Source: Actinomycetes bacterium (GTDB lineage: Bacteria > Actinomycetota > Acidimicrobiia > Acidimicrobiales > RAAP-2). From it: DNA of 64,000 nt. Below the pieces are notes generated by a model. That model had not been told where the DNA came from. It made no database searches and saw only the letters and a program-made list of their open reading frames with translations. The stretch covers positions 207,879 through 271,878 of the forward strand of contig JAJZBX010000001.1 of the NCBI GenBank assembly GCA_021846325.1. The letters are read 5' to 3'. Position numbers and translations under genes: made by a program. Each line of letters starts with the position of its first letter. Position 1 is the stretch's first letter. Positions 16,600 to 24,905 of the stretch are shown piece by piece.

Positions 16600-17283
16600 A
16601 TGTCGATACGAGGAAGATTCGCCACTGTCGCGGTGCTCTTTTTGGTGGCTGTCGGTCTCATCGTGTGGAGCCTTATGGCCTTCCTCACGCCGGGAACCCC
16701 CGGCGGCGTGATGGACTTCACCACGACCCAAGCTCCCGGTCAGCCGGTGAACCTCACCGTCCAGACGGTTGGCGCTATCGGTTTTGGCAAGCACCCCACG
16801 TGGGTTTCGTACCTGGTGAAGGATCCCCACACGCAGCAGTGGGTCCAGGACACGACCTGGAAGTTGCCCGCGAACACCGTCGTGAATATGACGGTGCTGC
16901 AATACGACACCGGCGGGCCGCTGCGCAACCAGGAGTGGGGACAGGTCCAAGGAACCATTAACGGCACGGCGAGTCTGAACGGCAAGAGTTACAGCGTGTA
17001 CGACTCCAATACCGGTAACGGCGTCGGCCACACCTTCGCCGTGCCCGCGATCGGGCTCAACGTGCCACTCATCGGTGTCAGCGCGAATGCCCAGGTCTGT
17101 GGTGCGGGCCCGTGCCACACCAGCTCACCGCACAACACGATCACCTTCAGTTTCAAGACGCCAACGCCCGGTAGCTACTCGTGGCAGTGCTTCGTGCCCT
17201 GCGGGCTCGGCTACCTCTTTGGCAACGGTGGGCCCATGGCGACCCAGAACTACATGGGTGGCTTTCTAGAAGTGGTCCGATAA
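16600..17283 (+). CDS. Membrane-anchored CuA-like cupredoxin with unusual ligands
   Basis: The 227-residue product has an N-terminal anchor (residues 8-30) and an extracytoplasmic beta domain. GHTFAVPAIGLNVPLIG near residue 143 resembles the His-bearing strand of oxidase subunit II. TPGSYSWQCFVPCGLGY then places Cys197 and Cys201 with the CxxxC spacing of CuA. The CuA Glu position is Val, the His position is Tyr, and Met residues follow at 213 and 219. So the set is His, two Cys and Met, and binding of one or two coppers is uncertain. It lies just before coxB and may be an alternative subunit II, an electron carrier or a copper donor. AAGGAG supports the ATG. Confidence 0.82.
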   Translation: MSIRGRFATVAVLFLVAVGLIVWSLMAFLTPGTPGGVMDFTTTQAPGQPVNLTVQTVGAIGFGKHPTWVSYLVKDPHTQQWVQDTTWKLPANTVVNMTVLQYDTGGPLRNQEWGQVQGTINGTASLNGKSYSVYDSNTGNGVGHTFAVPAIGLNVPLIGVSANAQVCGAGPCHTSSPHNTITFSFKTPTPGSYSWQCFVPCGLGYLFGNGGPMATQNYMGGFLEVVR

Positions 17284-17306
17284 CTATGACAGCGGAGAAT
17301 GCAGCC

Positions 17307-18275
17307 ATGAATGAGACTCACCACCTTCGTCGCCTGACCACCATCTGGGTTGTCCTTTCGGTTGCGGCGGATCTGTTGTTCTGGTTCCTCGTGGGACCCC
17401 ACGTGCCGCCGGGACGTATGACGGACATGGCGACGAGTAATCAGTTCGACTTCAACGTGCTCTTCGTCATCGCGCTGCCGGTGTTGATCGGCGTCTGGCT
17501 GTATCTCGCCTACGCGATCGTGGTGTGGAGCGCGAAGCGCGGTGGACCCGAGCCGGTGGGCGGGGAAGCCGCCCGCACGAATCGCACCGCGCAAGTAGCG
17601 TGGATCACCATCACGTCGGTTGTGGTGATTCTCTTGGCCGCGTTCGGTACCATCGAGCTGATCGTCAATCACGGTTCGGGTGGTGGGGAGGGGCCCAACC
17701 CGGTGTGGTCGCCGGCCGGCGCGACGCAGGCCGAAACCGCGGCCCTGGCGGGGAACGGGACCTGGTCGCCCAACCGCAACCAGGTCCTCCCCGTCCAGGT
17801 GATCGCCCAGCAATGGAAGTTCACCTATCGGTACCCGACCTTCGGTGGCTTCGAGACATCCCAATTGGTGCTGCCGAACAACACCACCATCGCCTTTAAC
17901 GTCACATCGCTCGACGTGATCCACAGTTTCTGGGCCTATCAACTCAGCGTCAAGGCCGACGCCAATCCACAGATCAATGATGTCGCGTTCACCAAGACCC
18001 AACAAACGGGCCCCTTCACGGTGCGCTGCAGTGAACTCTGCGGTATCTGGCACGGCTCGATGTACAACTACGGCTCGGTGGTGTCCCAGCAGAAGTTTAT
18101 GCAGTGGGCACAGTCAACCGAGGCCGCCAACGCGGCGAACACCAAGTACCTGCCGCCGTTCGCGTGGACCTACGTACCCGACGCCAACGGCGCCTCGGGG
18201 GGCTACTACCCCGACGGTACGGCGACACCGTACAGCACGGCCGAGATCTACGGCGCGAAGCAGCCAGCGTCGTGA
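17307..18275 (+). CDS. coxB: Cytochrome c oxidase subunit II (CuA)
   Basis: The 322-residue protein has two transmembrane helices (about residues 10-30 and 48-72), a second-helix-to-domain linker, and a cupredoxin domain outside the membrane. The CuA site is complete: His in DVIHSFW, then C241-SEL-C245-GIW-H249-GS-M252. It accepts electrons for subunit I. ATG 17307 with GGAG 9 nt upstream is preferred to ATG 17286, which lies five bases after the cupredoxin stop. There is no fused cytochrome c domain, so the electron donor is separate. Confidence 0.93.
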   Translation: MNETHHLRRLTTIWVVLSVAADLLFWFLVGPHVPPGRMTDMATSNQFDFNVLFVIALPVLIGVWLYLAYAIVVWSAKRGGPEPVGGEAARTNRTAQVAWITITSVVVILLAAFGTIELIVNHGSGGGEGPNPVWSPAGATQAETAALAGNGTWSPNRNQVLPVQVIAQQWKFTYRYPTFGGFETSQLVLPNNTTIAFNVTSLDVIHSFWAYQLSVKADANPQINDVAFTKTQQTGPFTVRCSELCGIWHGSMYNYGSVVSQQKFMQWAQSTEAANAANTKYLPPFAWTYVPDANGASGGYYPDGTATPYSTAEIYGAKQPAS

Positions 18276-18336
18276 GTGAGCGGGCACGCACGATGACCAA
18301 CGTAATGAGTATCACCTCAGAAATGGAGATTGGACG

Positions 18337-20295
18337 ATGACGATGAGCGCCGAGCGTCCCGATGTGGTGACCGGGGGTGCCGGCAGCCCCGCAAGGGTGC
18401 CGTGGACTCAGCGACGGGGCTGGATCAGCCAACACGTGGGCACCGCGCTGGTGCTGGGTCTGGTGGGCTACCTGTTTGGGCATTGGCTGGGCAACACCAT
18501 TACCGGCGGCTACGCCAACAACCTCAATAGCGGTCAGAACTCAACGGCCGACTTCTTCGCCTTGCTCTTCATGGTGGTGGGATGGCTCCTGGGGATCGGC
18601 GCCCTGAACTACCCGATTGCCAAGCTGGCGGGTCGACGTCCCGCCAAGGAGCTGGACGTCGAAGGATGGAGCAAGTACTTCCGCTACAGCACCAACCACA
18701 AGACGGTGGGGCTGCAGTACATAGTCGGCGTGTTGCTGTTCATGTTCACGGGTGGTCTGTTGGCCATGGCGATCCGTACCGAGTTGCTCAGCCCGACTAC
18801 GCACTTCTTCAGTGCCAGCACCTACATCAAGATCGTCAGTGAGCACGGCACGGTCATGATGATGATGGCGACCTCGATCATCATTGGCCCACTGGGTAAC
18901 TACCTCGTGCCGCTCATGATTGGCTCGCGTCGGATGGCCTTCCCGAGAATCGAGGCCTTCAGCTTCTGGATATTTGTCGCGGGCTACATGGTCATCTTCT
19001 CGGCGCTGCCCTTCGGAGGCTTCCCCACGGGCTGGACCGGGTACGCGCCGCTGCAGACCCAGGCCGGTCCGGGCATGATCTCGTATCTCTTTGGATTCGC
19101 GGTGATCGGCTTGGGCATGATGGCCGCGGGCTTCAACATCGCGATCACGATCATCAACTACCGAGCTCCCGGTATGACCTGGAGCCGGGTGCCGATCTTC
19201 GTGTGGTCCATTCTCGCGACGGCCGCGCTGTTGACTTTGGCCACGCCGACCCTGTTCGCGGCCGGTCTCTTCGGACTGCTGGACAAGACTGCCCAGACGG
19301 CCTTTTACGTGACCGAGCACGGCGGGAGTTCGTACCTGTGGGAGAACCTGTTCTGGTTCTTTGGTCACCCCGAGGTGTACATCATGGCGTTGCCGGGCTT
19401 CGGCATCGTGGGTGAAATCTTGCCGGTCTTTACCCGAAAGCCCCTCTTTGCCTACAAGGTGGGCGCCGCGGGCATGATCGGGGTATCGCTGCTGTCGTTC
19501 TTCGTGTGGCAACACCACCTCTTCCAGAGCGGTATCAATCCTGACATGCGACCCCTGTTCATGTTGACGACCGAGTTGATTTCGATCCCGACCGGGTTCA
19601 TCTACTTAGTCGGCATGGGCACGCTCTACAAGGCGAAAATTCGCTTCGAGATCCCGATGCTCTTCGCGATGGCGCTGTACTTCAACTTCTTGATCGGCGG
19701 CGTAACCGGCGTGTTTCTCTCCGACGTTCCAGTGAACGTGACGGTGCACGGTGGATTCTTTGTCCTGTCGCACTTCCACTACACGATCATGGGTGGCCTG
19801 CTGTTCGCCTTTATGGCGGGCCTGTACTACTGGCTGCCCAAGATGACGGGCCGGATGATGAACAAGAAGATCGGCCTATGGCACTTCTGGACGATGTTCA
19901 TCTTCTTCAACTTGACCTTCTTCCCGATGTTCATCATCGGACTACTCGGTCAGCCGCGGCGGGTGTTCACGTACGCGAAGAACCTTCAGGGTTTGAACGA
20001 CTTCTCATCGGTGAGCGCGTTCCTGCTCGGCGTGTCCTTCTTGATCTTCTTCTTCAACTTGGTCTGGTCGCTGTACATCAACCCGAAGAAGGCGCCGGCG
20101 AACCCCTGGGAGTCGTTGGGCCTCGAGTGGCAGACGGCGAGCCCCGTGCCCGCGCACAACTTTGACCGGATCCCGGTCATTTTGAGCGACCCGTATCACT
20201 ACAGCGAAGAAAATGCGCCCGCGGTCGCTGATCTCGGCGAGGACGATCGCTTGGTACGCGCAGCAACCACGCCGGACGACACCGGCGCGGCGTAG
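18337..20295 (+). CDS. coxA: Cytochrome c oxidase subunit I (haem-copper oxidase)
   Basis: The catalytic subunit reduces O2 to water and pumps protons. The 652-residue polytopic protein has the low-spin haem His in SEHGTVMM, the CuB/Tyr motif GHPEVYIMALPGFG including the family A1 Glu, the CuB His pair in VWQHHLF, and the two haem ligands in LSHFHYTIMGG. The usual DTYYVVAHFHY is changed to GGFFVLSHFHY. The N-terminus has an additional hydrophobic segment (VGTALVLGLVGYLFGHWLG, residues 35-53) before the normal helices. GGAG 8 nt before the ATG. The charged C-terminal tail is cytoplasmic. Confidence 0.96.
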   Translation: MTMSAERPDVVTGGAGSPARVPWTQRRGWISQHVGTALVLGLVGYLFGHWLGNTITGGYANNLNSGQNSTADFFALLFMVVGWLLGIGALNYPIAKLAGRRPAKELDVEGWSKYFRYSTNHKTVGLQYIVGVLLFMFTGGLLAMAIRTELLSPTTHFFSASTYIKIVSEHGTVMMMMATSIIIGPLGNYLVPLMIGSRRMAFPRIEAFSFWIFVAGYMVIFSALPFGGFPTGWTGYAPLQTQAGPGMISYLFGFAVIGLGMMAAGFNIAITIINYRAPGMTWSRVPIFVWSILATAALLTLATPTLFAAGLFGLLDKTAQTAFYVTEHGGSSYLWENLFWFFGHPEVYIMALPGFGIVGEILPVFTRKPLFAYKVGAAGMIGVSLLSFFVWQHHLFQSGINPDMRPLFMLTTELISIPTGFIYLVGMGTLYKAKIRFEIPMLFAMALYFNFLIGGVTGVFLSDVPVNVTVHGGFFVLSHFHYTIMGGLLFAFMAGLYYWLPKMTGRMMNKKIGLWHFWTMFIFFNLTFFPMFIIGLLGQPRRVFTYAKNLQGLNDFSSVSAFLLGVSFLIFFFNLVWSLYINPKKAPANPWESLGLEWQTASPVPAHNFDRIPVILSDPYHYSEENAPAVADLGEDDRLVRAATTPDDTGAA

Positions 20296-20314
20296 GACGA
20301 GTGGAGGACCAATC

Positions 20315-20968
20315 ATGAGTGACGTTACGAAGAGCGCTGACTTTACGTCGACCCCGGAAGAGGATGAGTTCGAACTGCGTGCGCACATCGGCTCGGTGTG
20401 GTCCGGTGGGCGACTCTTTATTGGTATGTACACGTTCTTATTGGCTTCGCTGGCCTTCGCGTACTTCTACCTTCGTTCGAGCAACAACGGACTACTGTGG
20501 CGCCCCAATCACGTCACGGCGCCTACCGCCTACGGCTGGACGATCATTTCGTTGACGGTGCTGGCGTCAGTGATGGCCATTTACGGCAAGTGGCGGTTTC
20601 GCAAGGGTGGGGTCGTCGACTGGCAGGTGGCGGGGTGGACGGCGCTCTTCGGCGCCGTACTCGCGTTAGTCATGCAAATCTGGGAGCTCACCGCACTGCC
20701 GTTCTACCCGGGCTCGAGTGGCTACGCGTCAACGTTCATTGGTTTCTCGGTGATCAACATCGCGACGCTGGTGGTTGGGGCCTACTGGCTTGAGACGACG
20801 CTCGCTCGCTCATTGCGACTGCATCGAGAGATCGGTGGCGTGCAGCCCGAGCTGTCGGCGCACGCTGAAGCGCAGTCATTTCGTGCGAACGTCGCGGCGA
20901 TGACGTACTTCTGGGGTTTCGTGGGCTTGAGCGGATTCTTGTTCTTCGCCATGTTCTATCTGCTGTAG
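20315..20968 (+). CDS. coxC: Cytochrome c oxidase subunit III
   Basis: The 217-residue protein has five to six hydrophobic segments and the family signature region GGRLFIGMYTFLLASLAFAYFYLRS. Subunit III stabilises subunit I and supports proton pumping. It lies between coxA and the small 37-residue gene, and GGAGG 7 nt before the ATG supports the start. Sequence match to the family is moderate, while size, topology and position agree. Confidence 0.85.
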   Translation: MSDVTKSADFTSTPEEDEFELRAHIGSVWSGGRLFIGMYTFLLASLAFAYFYLRSSNNGLLWRPNHVTAPTAYGWTIISLTVLASVMAIYGKWRFRKGGVVDWQVAGWTALFGAVLALVMQIWELTALPFYPGSSGYASTFIGFSVINIATLVVGAYWLETTLARSLRLHREIGGVQPELSAHAEAQSFRANVAAMTYFWGFVGLSGFLFFAMFYLL

Positions 20969-20998
20969 CCAAGTTTCTACGAAGGAGAGGTGGTGACG

Positions 20999-21112
20999 AT
21001 GCAGGCAGTTGACATTTACATCGGACCGCAGGTCCAAACGATGGTGATTTTGCTCGGGGTGTTGTTCGGAGTCATCATTTGGGGCTTCTTTCAGCGACAC
21101 CCGTCGGAGTAA
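20999..21112 (+). CDS. 37-residue single-helix protein in the oxidase operon
   Basis: The ORF encodes about ten polar residues, a strong hydrophobic helix (VQTMVILLGVLFGVIIWGFF) and the tail QRHPSE. The ribosome binding site GAAGGAGAGG ends at 20990, suiting either ATG 20999 or the in-frame GTG 20993. Size, topology and place directly after coxC resemble small accessory subunits (subunit IV or CcoQ type) of haem-copper oxidases. Too short for most gene finders. The role is inferred from context only. Confidence 0.72.
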   Translation: MQAVDIYIGPQVQTMVILLGVLFGVIIWGFFQRHPSE

Positions 21113-21134
21113 CGGCGCAGGCGGCGGTCGGGCG

Positions 21135-21899
21135 ATGCGCCGGCACAGACTTCGTGACGCCGTGGTGGTGGTCGCGGTGGCGTGCTGGTTCTTGTGGTTA
21201 GTGCCGCCATTGGCGTTGTGGGCACGTCGGTACGAATACGTCCAGACGTTGCAGTTTTGCTCCTTCGCGTTCGTCGTGCCGGCGCTGTTCGTCAATGGCG
21301 CCGCGTGGCGGCGGTTGGGCCTGGTTGGCCGGTACCGGGCGGCTGAGTGCGCCGCGCCCACGGTCAGTGCGCCAGGCGTAGCGCCTTCGGCTATTGGCTC
21401 GAGCCACGGCCGAGCAGTCTTGACGACCGGCCTGTTCTTGGCCGTTGCGGTGCTGTGGCGTACGGCGCCAGCGGTGGACGCACTCGTTCACGATCCCTGG
21501 ATCAACTTGGTGGAGTCCCTGTCGCTAGTGGTGTCGGGCAGTGCGCTGTTCTGTCACCTGATCGAGTCGCCGCCACTGCGGCCGGGCACGAGCCGACCGT
21601 ACCGAATCGGCATCTCGGCCGTGGTCATGTGGACCATCTGGATCGTGGCGTACCTCAACGGCATGTCGCGAACATCGTGGTACGGCGTGTTTCGCTCAAC
21701 CACTCATCGCGCGGTGTCCTTCGCCGCTGATCAGCAGCTGGCGGCGGGCGCGATGTGGATGGTTTCGGCCGCGGTGTTTCTCCCCATCGTGTTTTGGAAC
21801 CTGGTGCAGTGGCTGCAGTCCGAAGATGATCCCGACGATGAACTCTACCGACTGGTACGCCAGGAGAAGTCTCGAGGCTTTTTCGGCTCGGATGAGTAA
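21135..21899 (+). CDS. CtaG-like (caa3-type) oxidase assembly protein, divergent
   Basis: The 254-residue polytopic membrane protein has about six helices. Its last part, FAADQQLAAGAMWMVSAAVFLPIVFWNLVQWL followed by an acidic tail in pieces, parallels the C-terminal signature of caa3_CtaG proteins, also seen in the second copy at 23902 (FADQQIGAAILWV). CtaG of this type is needed for caa3 oxidase formation, probably for copper insertion. The N-terminal half is poorly conserved. It follows the 37-residue gene by 22 bases. Its stop directly abuts the stop of the next leftward gene. Confidence 0.75.
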   Translation: MRRHRLRDAVVVVAVACWFLWLVPPLALWARRYEYVQTLQFCSFAFVVPALFVNGAAWRRLGLVGRYRAAECAAPTVSAPGVAPSAIGSSHGRAVLTTGLFLAVAVLWRTAPAVDALVHDPWINLVESLSLVVSGSALFCHLIESPPLRPGTSRPYRIGISAVVMWTIWIVAYLNGMSRTSWYGVFRSTTHRAVSFAADQQLAAGAMWMVSAAVFLPIVFWNLVQWLQSEDDPDDELYRLVRQEKSRGFFGSDE

Positions 21900-22583
21900 T
21901 TACGTTCCCAGTAGTGGTGGCAGTACTGGGATGTTGACGGCGAGCAGCGTTTGGTCGACCGTGTGGCCAGCAAGGCGAACCAGATTCAAGATTTTCGTGC
22001 GGTCCGAACTGAGGTAGGCCTCGCGCAGGGTCAAGTCGCGGGTCCACGTCGAGTGCGTGACCTTGGGACGCTTGAAGCAGTTGATGATGTCGTAAATGGC
22101 GTCTTTGGCGTCATTGGTAGCCCACGAAATCACCAACACGGACATGGATTGGATGTACTTTCCCGCTCTGGTGTTTGAGGGTTCGATGTTGTTGGTCAAA
22201 TCGTAGATCGGTCCGCTGGCGAGCGTGCACGAGACCTGGTCGTCAGTTAAGAGCTTGGGAACCTGGGCAATATTGCTCGCGGACAGCGTTCCCGAACGCA
22301 GTTCGTTGTAAAACGAGAAGCTCTCTTTGAGCGCGAAACTGCACGGTGCGATATCAGTGTTAATCAGTGTGATGGTGTCGTTTTGCAGCGCCGCATCGCT
22401 GGCCCTGGTCACGGGGTGCGGTAAGTCCGTCAAGACTGAAACGGCGACGACGATAACGACCACGACCGTGACCAGAAACCAAGGACGCCGATACCACACC
22501 GCGCGCAACGTGGACAGCGACGACGCCGGCATTGAAGCGGGGTCGTAGGAACTGGCGCGAATATCGCTGTCGGGAGTCTTCAC
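21900..22583 (-). CDS. Membrane-anchored protein of unknown function
   Basis: The 227-residue protein has a cytoplasmic N-terminus, one helix (FLVTVVVVIVVAVSVL, about residues 36-52) and an extracytoplasmic domain with three Cys (APCSF, VSCTL, INCFK). I do not recognise a family. Its ATG overlaps the stop of the upstream SCO1 gene (ATGA on the - strand), so the two are one transcript and it may help in oxidase maturation. That role is inference. Confidence 0.75.
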   Translation of the reverse strand: MKTPDSDIRASSYDPASMPASSLSTLRAVWYRRPWFLVTVVVVIVVAVSVLTDLPHPVTRASDAALQNDTITLINTDIAPCSFALKESFSFYNELRSGTLSASNIAQVPKLLTDDQVSCTLASGPIYDLTNNIEPSNTRAGKYIQSMSVLVISWATNDAKDAIYDIINCFKRPKVTHSTWTRDLTLREAYLSSDRTKILNLVRLAGHTVDQTLLAVNIPVLPPLLGT

Positions 22584-23398
22584 CGCAACAGACTACCGGC
22601 GACTTCGGCGAGGGCCGCGCCGAAGTGGAGTCGCGTCGCGGCACTGAGGGACTCCACGCCGGCACGGCTTTCATTCGCGAAGGGTGTGATGAGGTCGCGC
22701 AGTACGCCGCGCGAGTCGATGACGTAGAGCTCATCGCTGTGAATGACCGGCGCCGGCGCGCTGGCGACGCGAACCTCGACTCCGTAGTGCGTCCAGACCG
22801 AGTTCAGGACGGCCAGGGAACCGTTGAGGAAGATGACGTTGGCTCGCGAGGCGAGTTTGGGCACGCTCAGCGCAAGGGGATCGCGCACGATGCTCGCGGC
22901 GGTCGGGTCGGTGTTGACAATCACCACGTCGACCTGATTGGCGTGTGAGCCAAGTAGCCGCAGCGTGATCGCGAGTTCGGACCCCAGGACAGGGCAGATG
23001 TCGTTACAGTCGCGGTTGTAGAACGCCAAGATGACGACCCGGCCGCGAGCTTGGCTGAGCGACCAGGGTTGTCCGCGCTGATCAGTGAGGACGAACGATG
23101 GCGCCCGGCGATCAAGGCGACTGAGTCCAAGAATGGCGTAAGGCGACGACGTCGGGGTCGTCGCGATTGTTGTCGGTGGCGACGGGATGACGTTCGCGGC
23201 GCCCGGTGTGCCGATAACGCGCTCGAGAACGACGCCGCCGAGTCCGAGGACGACGAAGACGATAACCACCACCATGACAAAGCGTCGCGGCACGGGCGTG
23301 CGTCCGGCTTGCAGCGCGGCTCGACGATCGTCCGACAGTCGCGGCGGTGGCGCGGGACCAGGTTGTTTCTCAGGGTCGGGAGTGCTCGCACCGGTCAT
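22580..23398 (-). CDS. SCO1/SenC-type copper chaperone
   Basis: The 272-residue protein has a proline-rich cytoplasmic N-terminus, one helix at about residues 40-60 and an extracytoplasmic thioredoxin-fold domain. The copper-binding CxxxCP (CNDICP near residue 133) and the distal His in PVIHSDELYVID are present. SCO proteins prepare the CuA site of subunit II. ATG 23398 is preferred to the longer open frame beginning at 23509. TAGTGT on this strand lies 10 nt before the ATG and may be the -10 element. Confidence 0.87.
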   Translation of the reverse strand: MTGASTPDPEKQPGPAPPPRLSDDRRAALQAGRTPVPRRFVMVVVIVFVVLGLGGVVLERVIGTPGAANVIPSPPTTIATTPTSSPYAILGLSRLDRRAPSFVLTDQRGQPWSLSQARGRVVILAFYNRDCNDICPVLGSELAITLRLLGSHANQVDVVIVNTDPTAASIVRDPLALSVPKLASRANVIFLNGSLAVLNSVWTHYGVEVRVASAPAPVIHSDELYVIDSRGVLRDLITPFANESRAGVESLSAATRLHFGAALAEVAGSLLR

Positions 23399-23460
23399 TA
23401 GGGATCCCACACTAGCGATTCTGAATGGCTTTCTCAGAGTCGACTCGGTGGTTGCGGCAG

Positions 23461-23466
23461 TACAGT
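23461..23466 (+). promoter_or_regulatory. -10 element TACAGT (leaderless) of the small membrane protein
   Basis: TACAGT, then TTGGTG (6 nt), then the ATG at 23473. This decides the start against the longer open frame from 23425. Confidence 0.62.
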
Positions 23467-23472
23467 TTGGTG

Positions 23473-23871
23473 ATGAGTGGTGCTGACGTGCCGGGTGAGG
23501 GATCGCCACGTCGTCTTACGGGTTCCGAGGCGTGGCGCGCACACGTGACGCTCTTCGTTGGGTTGGCGTTCTGCGCAGTGGCATTCTGGTTCGAGCTCGG
23601 ACGAGCCGAGGGCGGCAATGAGTTGAGTTGGGCCTACGTGTTCGAATGGCCGTTGCTTGGTGGTTTTGCGGTGTACATGTGGTGGAAGGTTCTACACGGG
23701 GAGCGGTCCGTACGACGTCGAGCGCGCGAACCGGGACTGGCCCCCGAATACGAGGGGATGCTGAACGCGTGGCAGGCGCATCAGCGCGAGTTGGCCGAAG
23801 CCGTTCGACAAGAGATTGAAAACGAGGGCGAGCGCGTGGACGACGCGTTGCGCGACGATTCGTGGCCGTAG
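23473..23871 (+). CDS. Small membrane protein, paralogue of the one at 16197
   Basis: The 132-residue protein has two hydrophobic segments, HVTLFVGLAFCAVAFWFELG and the stretch after GGNELSWAYVFEWP, then a long charged, probably helical, cytoplasmic tail. The block ELGRAEGGNELSWAYVFEWP and the following VYMWWKVLHGE match the protein at 16197. It is followed by ctaG after 30 bases and is probably co-transcribed with it, so an assembly or regulatory role for the oxidase is plausible but unproven. Confidence 0.8.
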   Translation: MSGADVPGEGSPRRLTGSEAWRAHVTLFVGLAFCAVAFWFELGRAEGGNELSWAYVFEWPLLGGFAVYMWWKVLHGERSVRRRAREPGLAPEYEGMLNAWQAHQRELAEAVRQEIENEGERVDDALRDDSWP

Positions 23872-23901
23872 GACGAACGTCGACTCGACGCGGCGGGTGA
23901 C

Positions 23902-24822
23902 GTGAACTACCTCGCACACCATTGGTCAGCCGACCCGATGATCGTTGTCGTGGCCCTGACCGTAGTCGCGCACGAGATTGGCCTGTCGCGGCTGGCCCAG
24001 CGCTCCACGACGGCCAATCAGCGTCACCGACGTCGGCGAGCCCTCGTCTTCTACTGTGCGCTGGTGTTGCTCCTGCTCGCAATCGTCTCGCCGATGGACT
24101 ATTGGTCGGGTCGATACTTCTTCGTCCACATGATTGAGCACATCATCGTCACCTTCTTCGTGCCGATGTTGATTGTGTCGGGGGCGCCGTGGATCCCGCT
24201 GCTCTTCGCGCTGCCGGTGTCGGCGCGTCGGCGCATTGGGCGTTTCCTGTTCTTGAACGACTCGACGCGCTGGCTGCGTGGTCTGGGTTGTTTCGTGCGC
24301 AACCCCTGGCTGGCCCTCGCGCTACTCAATGGGGCGATGCTGGCGTGGCACGTGCCGGCCCTCTTTGACCTGGCCGAGCGAAACGAGTTCGTCCACGTGT
24401 GGCTGATGCACGGCAGTTTCGTGGTGACCGGCACACTGTTTTGGCTGCAGATCTATCCGTCGTCTCCGATGAAACCAACCAAGGGGCCGGTATGGAAGAT
24501 TGGCGCCGTCGTTGCCACCAACGCCGTCATGACGATTCTGGCAATCTCGATGAGCATTCTCACGACGGTGAGCTGGTACTCGGTGTACGCGCACGTGCCC
24601 GGGGTAACGCTTTCACCGTTTGCGGACCAGCAGATCGGGGCGGCGATACTGTGGGTGTGCGGTGACTTTTGGGCTCTGCCGACGCTCGCCATCATCATCC
24701 GTCGGACCATCGAGAGCGAGGGGTCCATCGGCAACGTGCTCGATCGGCTCACCGGACGATCGTCGACGCTCTTGCTGACGCCATCGACGGCTCGTGCGCC
24801 CAGTACTGACTCTGATCGGTAA
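23902..24822 (+). CDS. ctaG: CtaG, caa3-type cytochrome oxidase assembly factor
   Basis: The 306-residue polytopic protein shows the caa3_CtaG family pattern: FYCALVLLLLAIVSPMDYWS, the His-rich block FFVHMIEHIIVTFFVPMLI, AWHVPALFDLA and FADQQIGAAILWVCG. His and Met residues facing the membrane surface are candidate copper ligands. The GTG start lacks a strong ribosome binding site. It is clearly the better-conserved of two CtaG-like proteins here. Confidence 0.9.
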   Translation: MNYLAHHWSADPMIVVVALTVVAHEIGLSRLAQRSTTANQRHRRRRALVFYCALVLLLLAIVSPMDYWSGRYFFVHMIEHIIVTFFVPMLIVSGAPWIPLLFALPVSARRRIGRFLFLNDSTRWLRGLGCFVRNPWLALALLNGAMLAWHVPALFDLAERNEFVHVWLMHGSFVVTGTLFWLQIYPSSPMKPTKGPVWKIGAVVATNAVMTILAISMSILTTVSWYSVYAHVPGVTLSPFADQQIGAAILWVCGDFWALPTLAIIIRRTIESEGSIGNVLDRLTGRSSTLLLTPSTARAPSTDSDR

Positions 24823-24846
24823 CCACGGGTTCACGGGCGGTTCTGC

Positions 24847-24852
24847 TAGGGT
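24847..24852 (+). promoter_or_regulatory. -10 element TAGGGT of the pyr operon
   Basis: Predicts a transcript start near 24859, giving a 47-nt leader that is almost entirely the PyrR-binding hairpin. Confidence 0.55.
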
Positions 24853-24860
24853 GAGGTCGG

Positions 24861-24905
24861 TCGTCGTGAAGCGGGTCCCGTGAGGCCCGAACGACGGGAG
24901 GCAGC
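24861..24905 (+). promoter_or_regulatory. PyrR-binding hairpin overlapping the pyrR ribosome binding site
   Basis: The upper stem is CGGGTC (24872-24877) with GGCCCG (24884-24889), closed by a six-base loop CCGTGA that fits the PyrR consensus CNGNGA. An asymmetric purine-rich internal loop (GAAG against A) separates it from a lower stem CGTCGT (24862-24867) with ACGACG (24891-24896). The Shine-Dalgarno GGGAGG (24896-24901) starts at the foot of the lower stem, 4 nt before GTG 24906. There is no terminator or antiterminator, so binding of PyrR with UMP should block translation rather than cause attenuation, as reported for Mycobacterium smegmatis. Confidence 0.8.
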
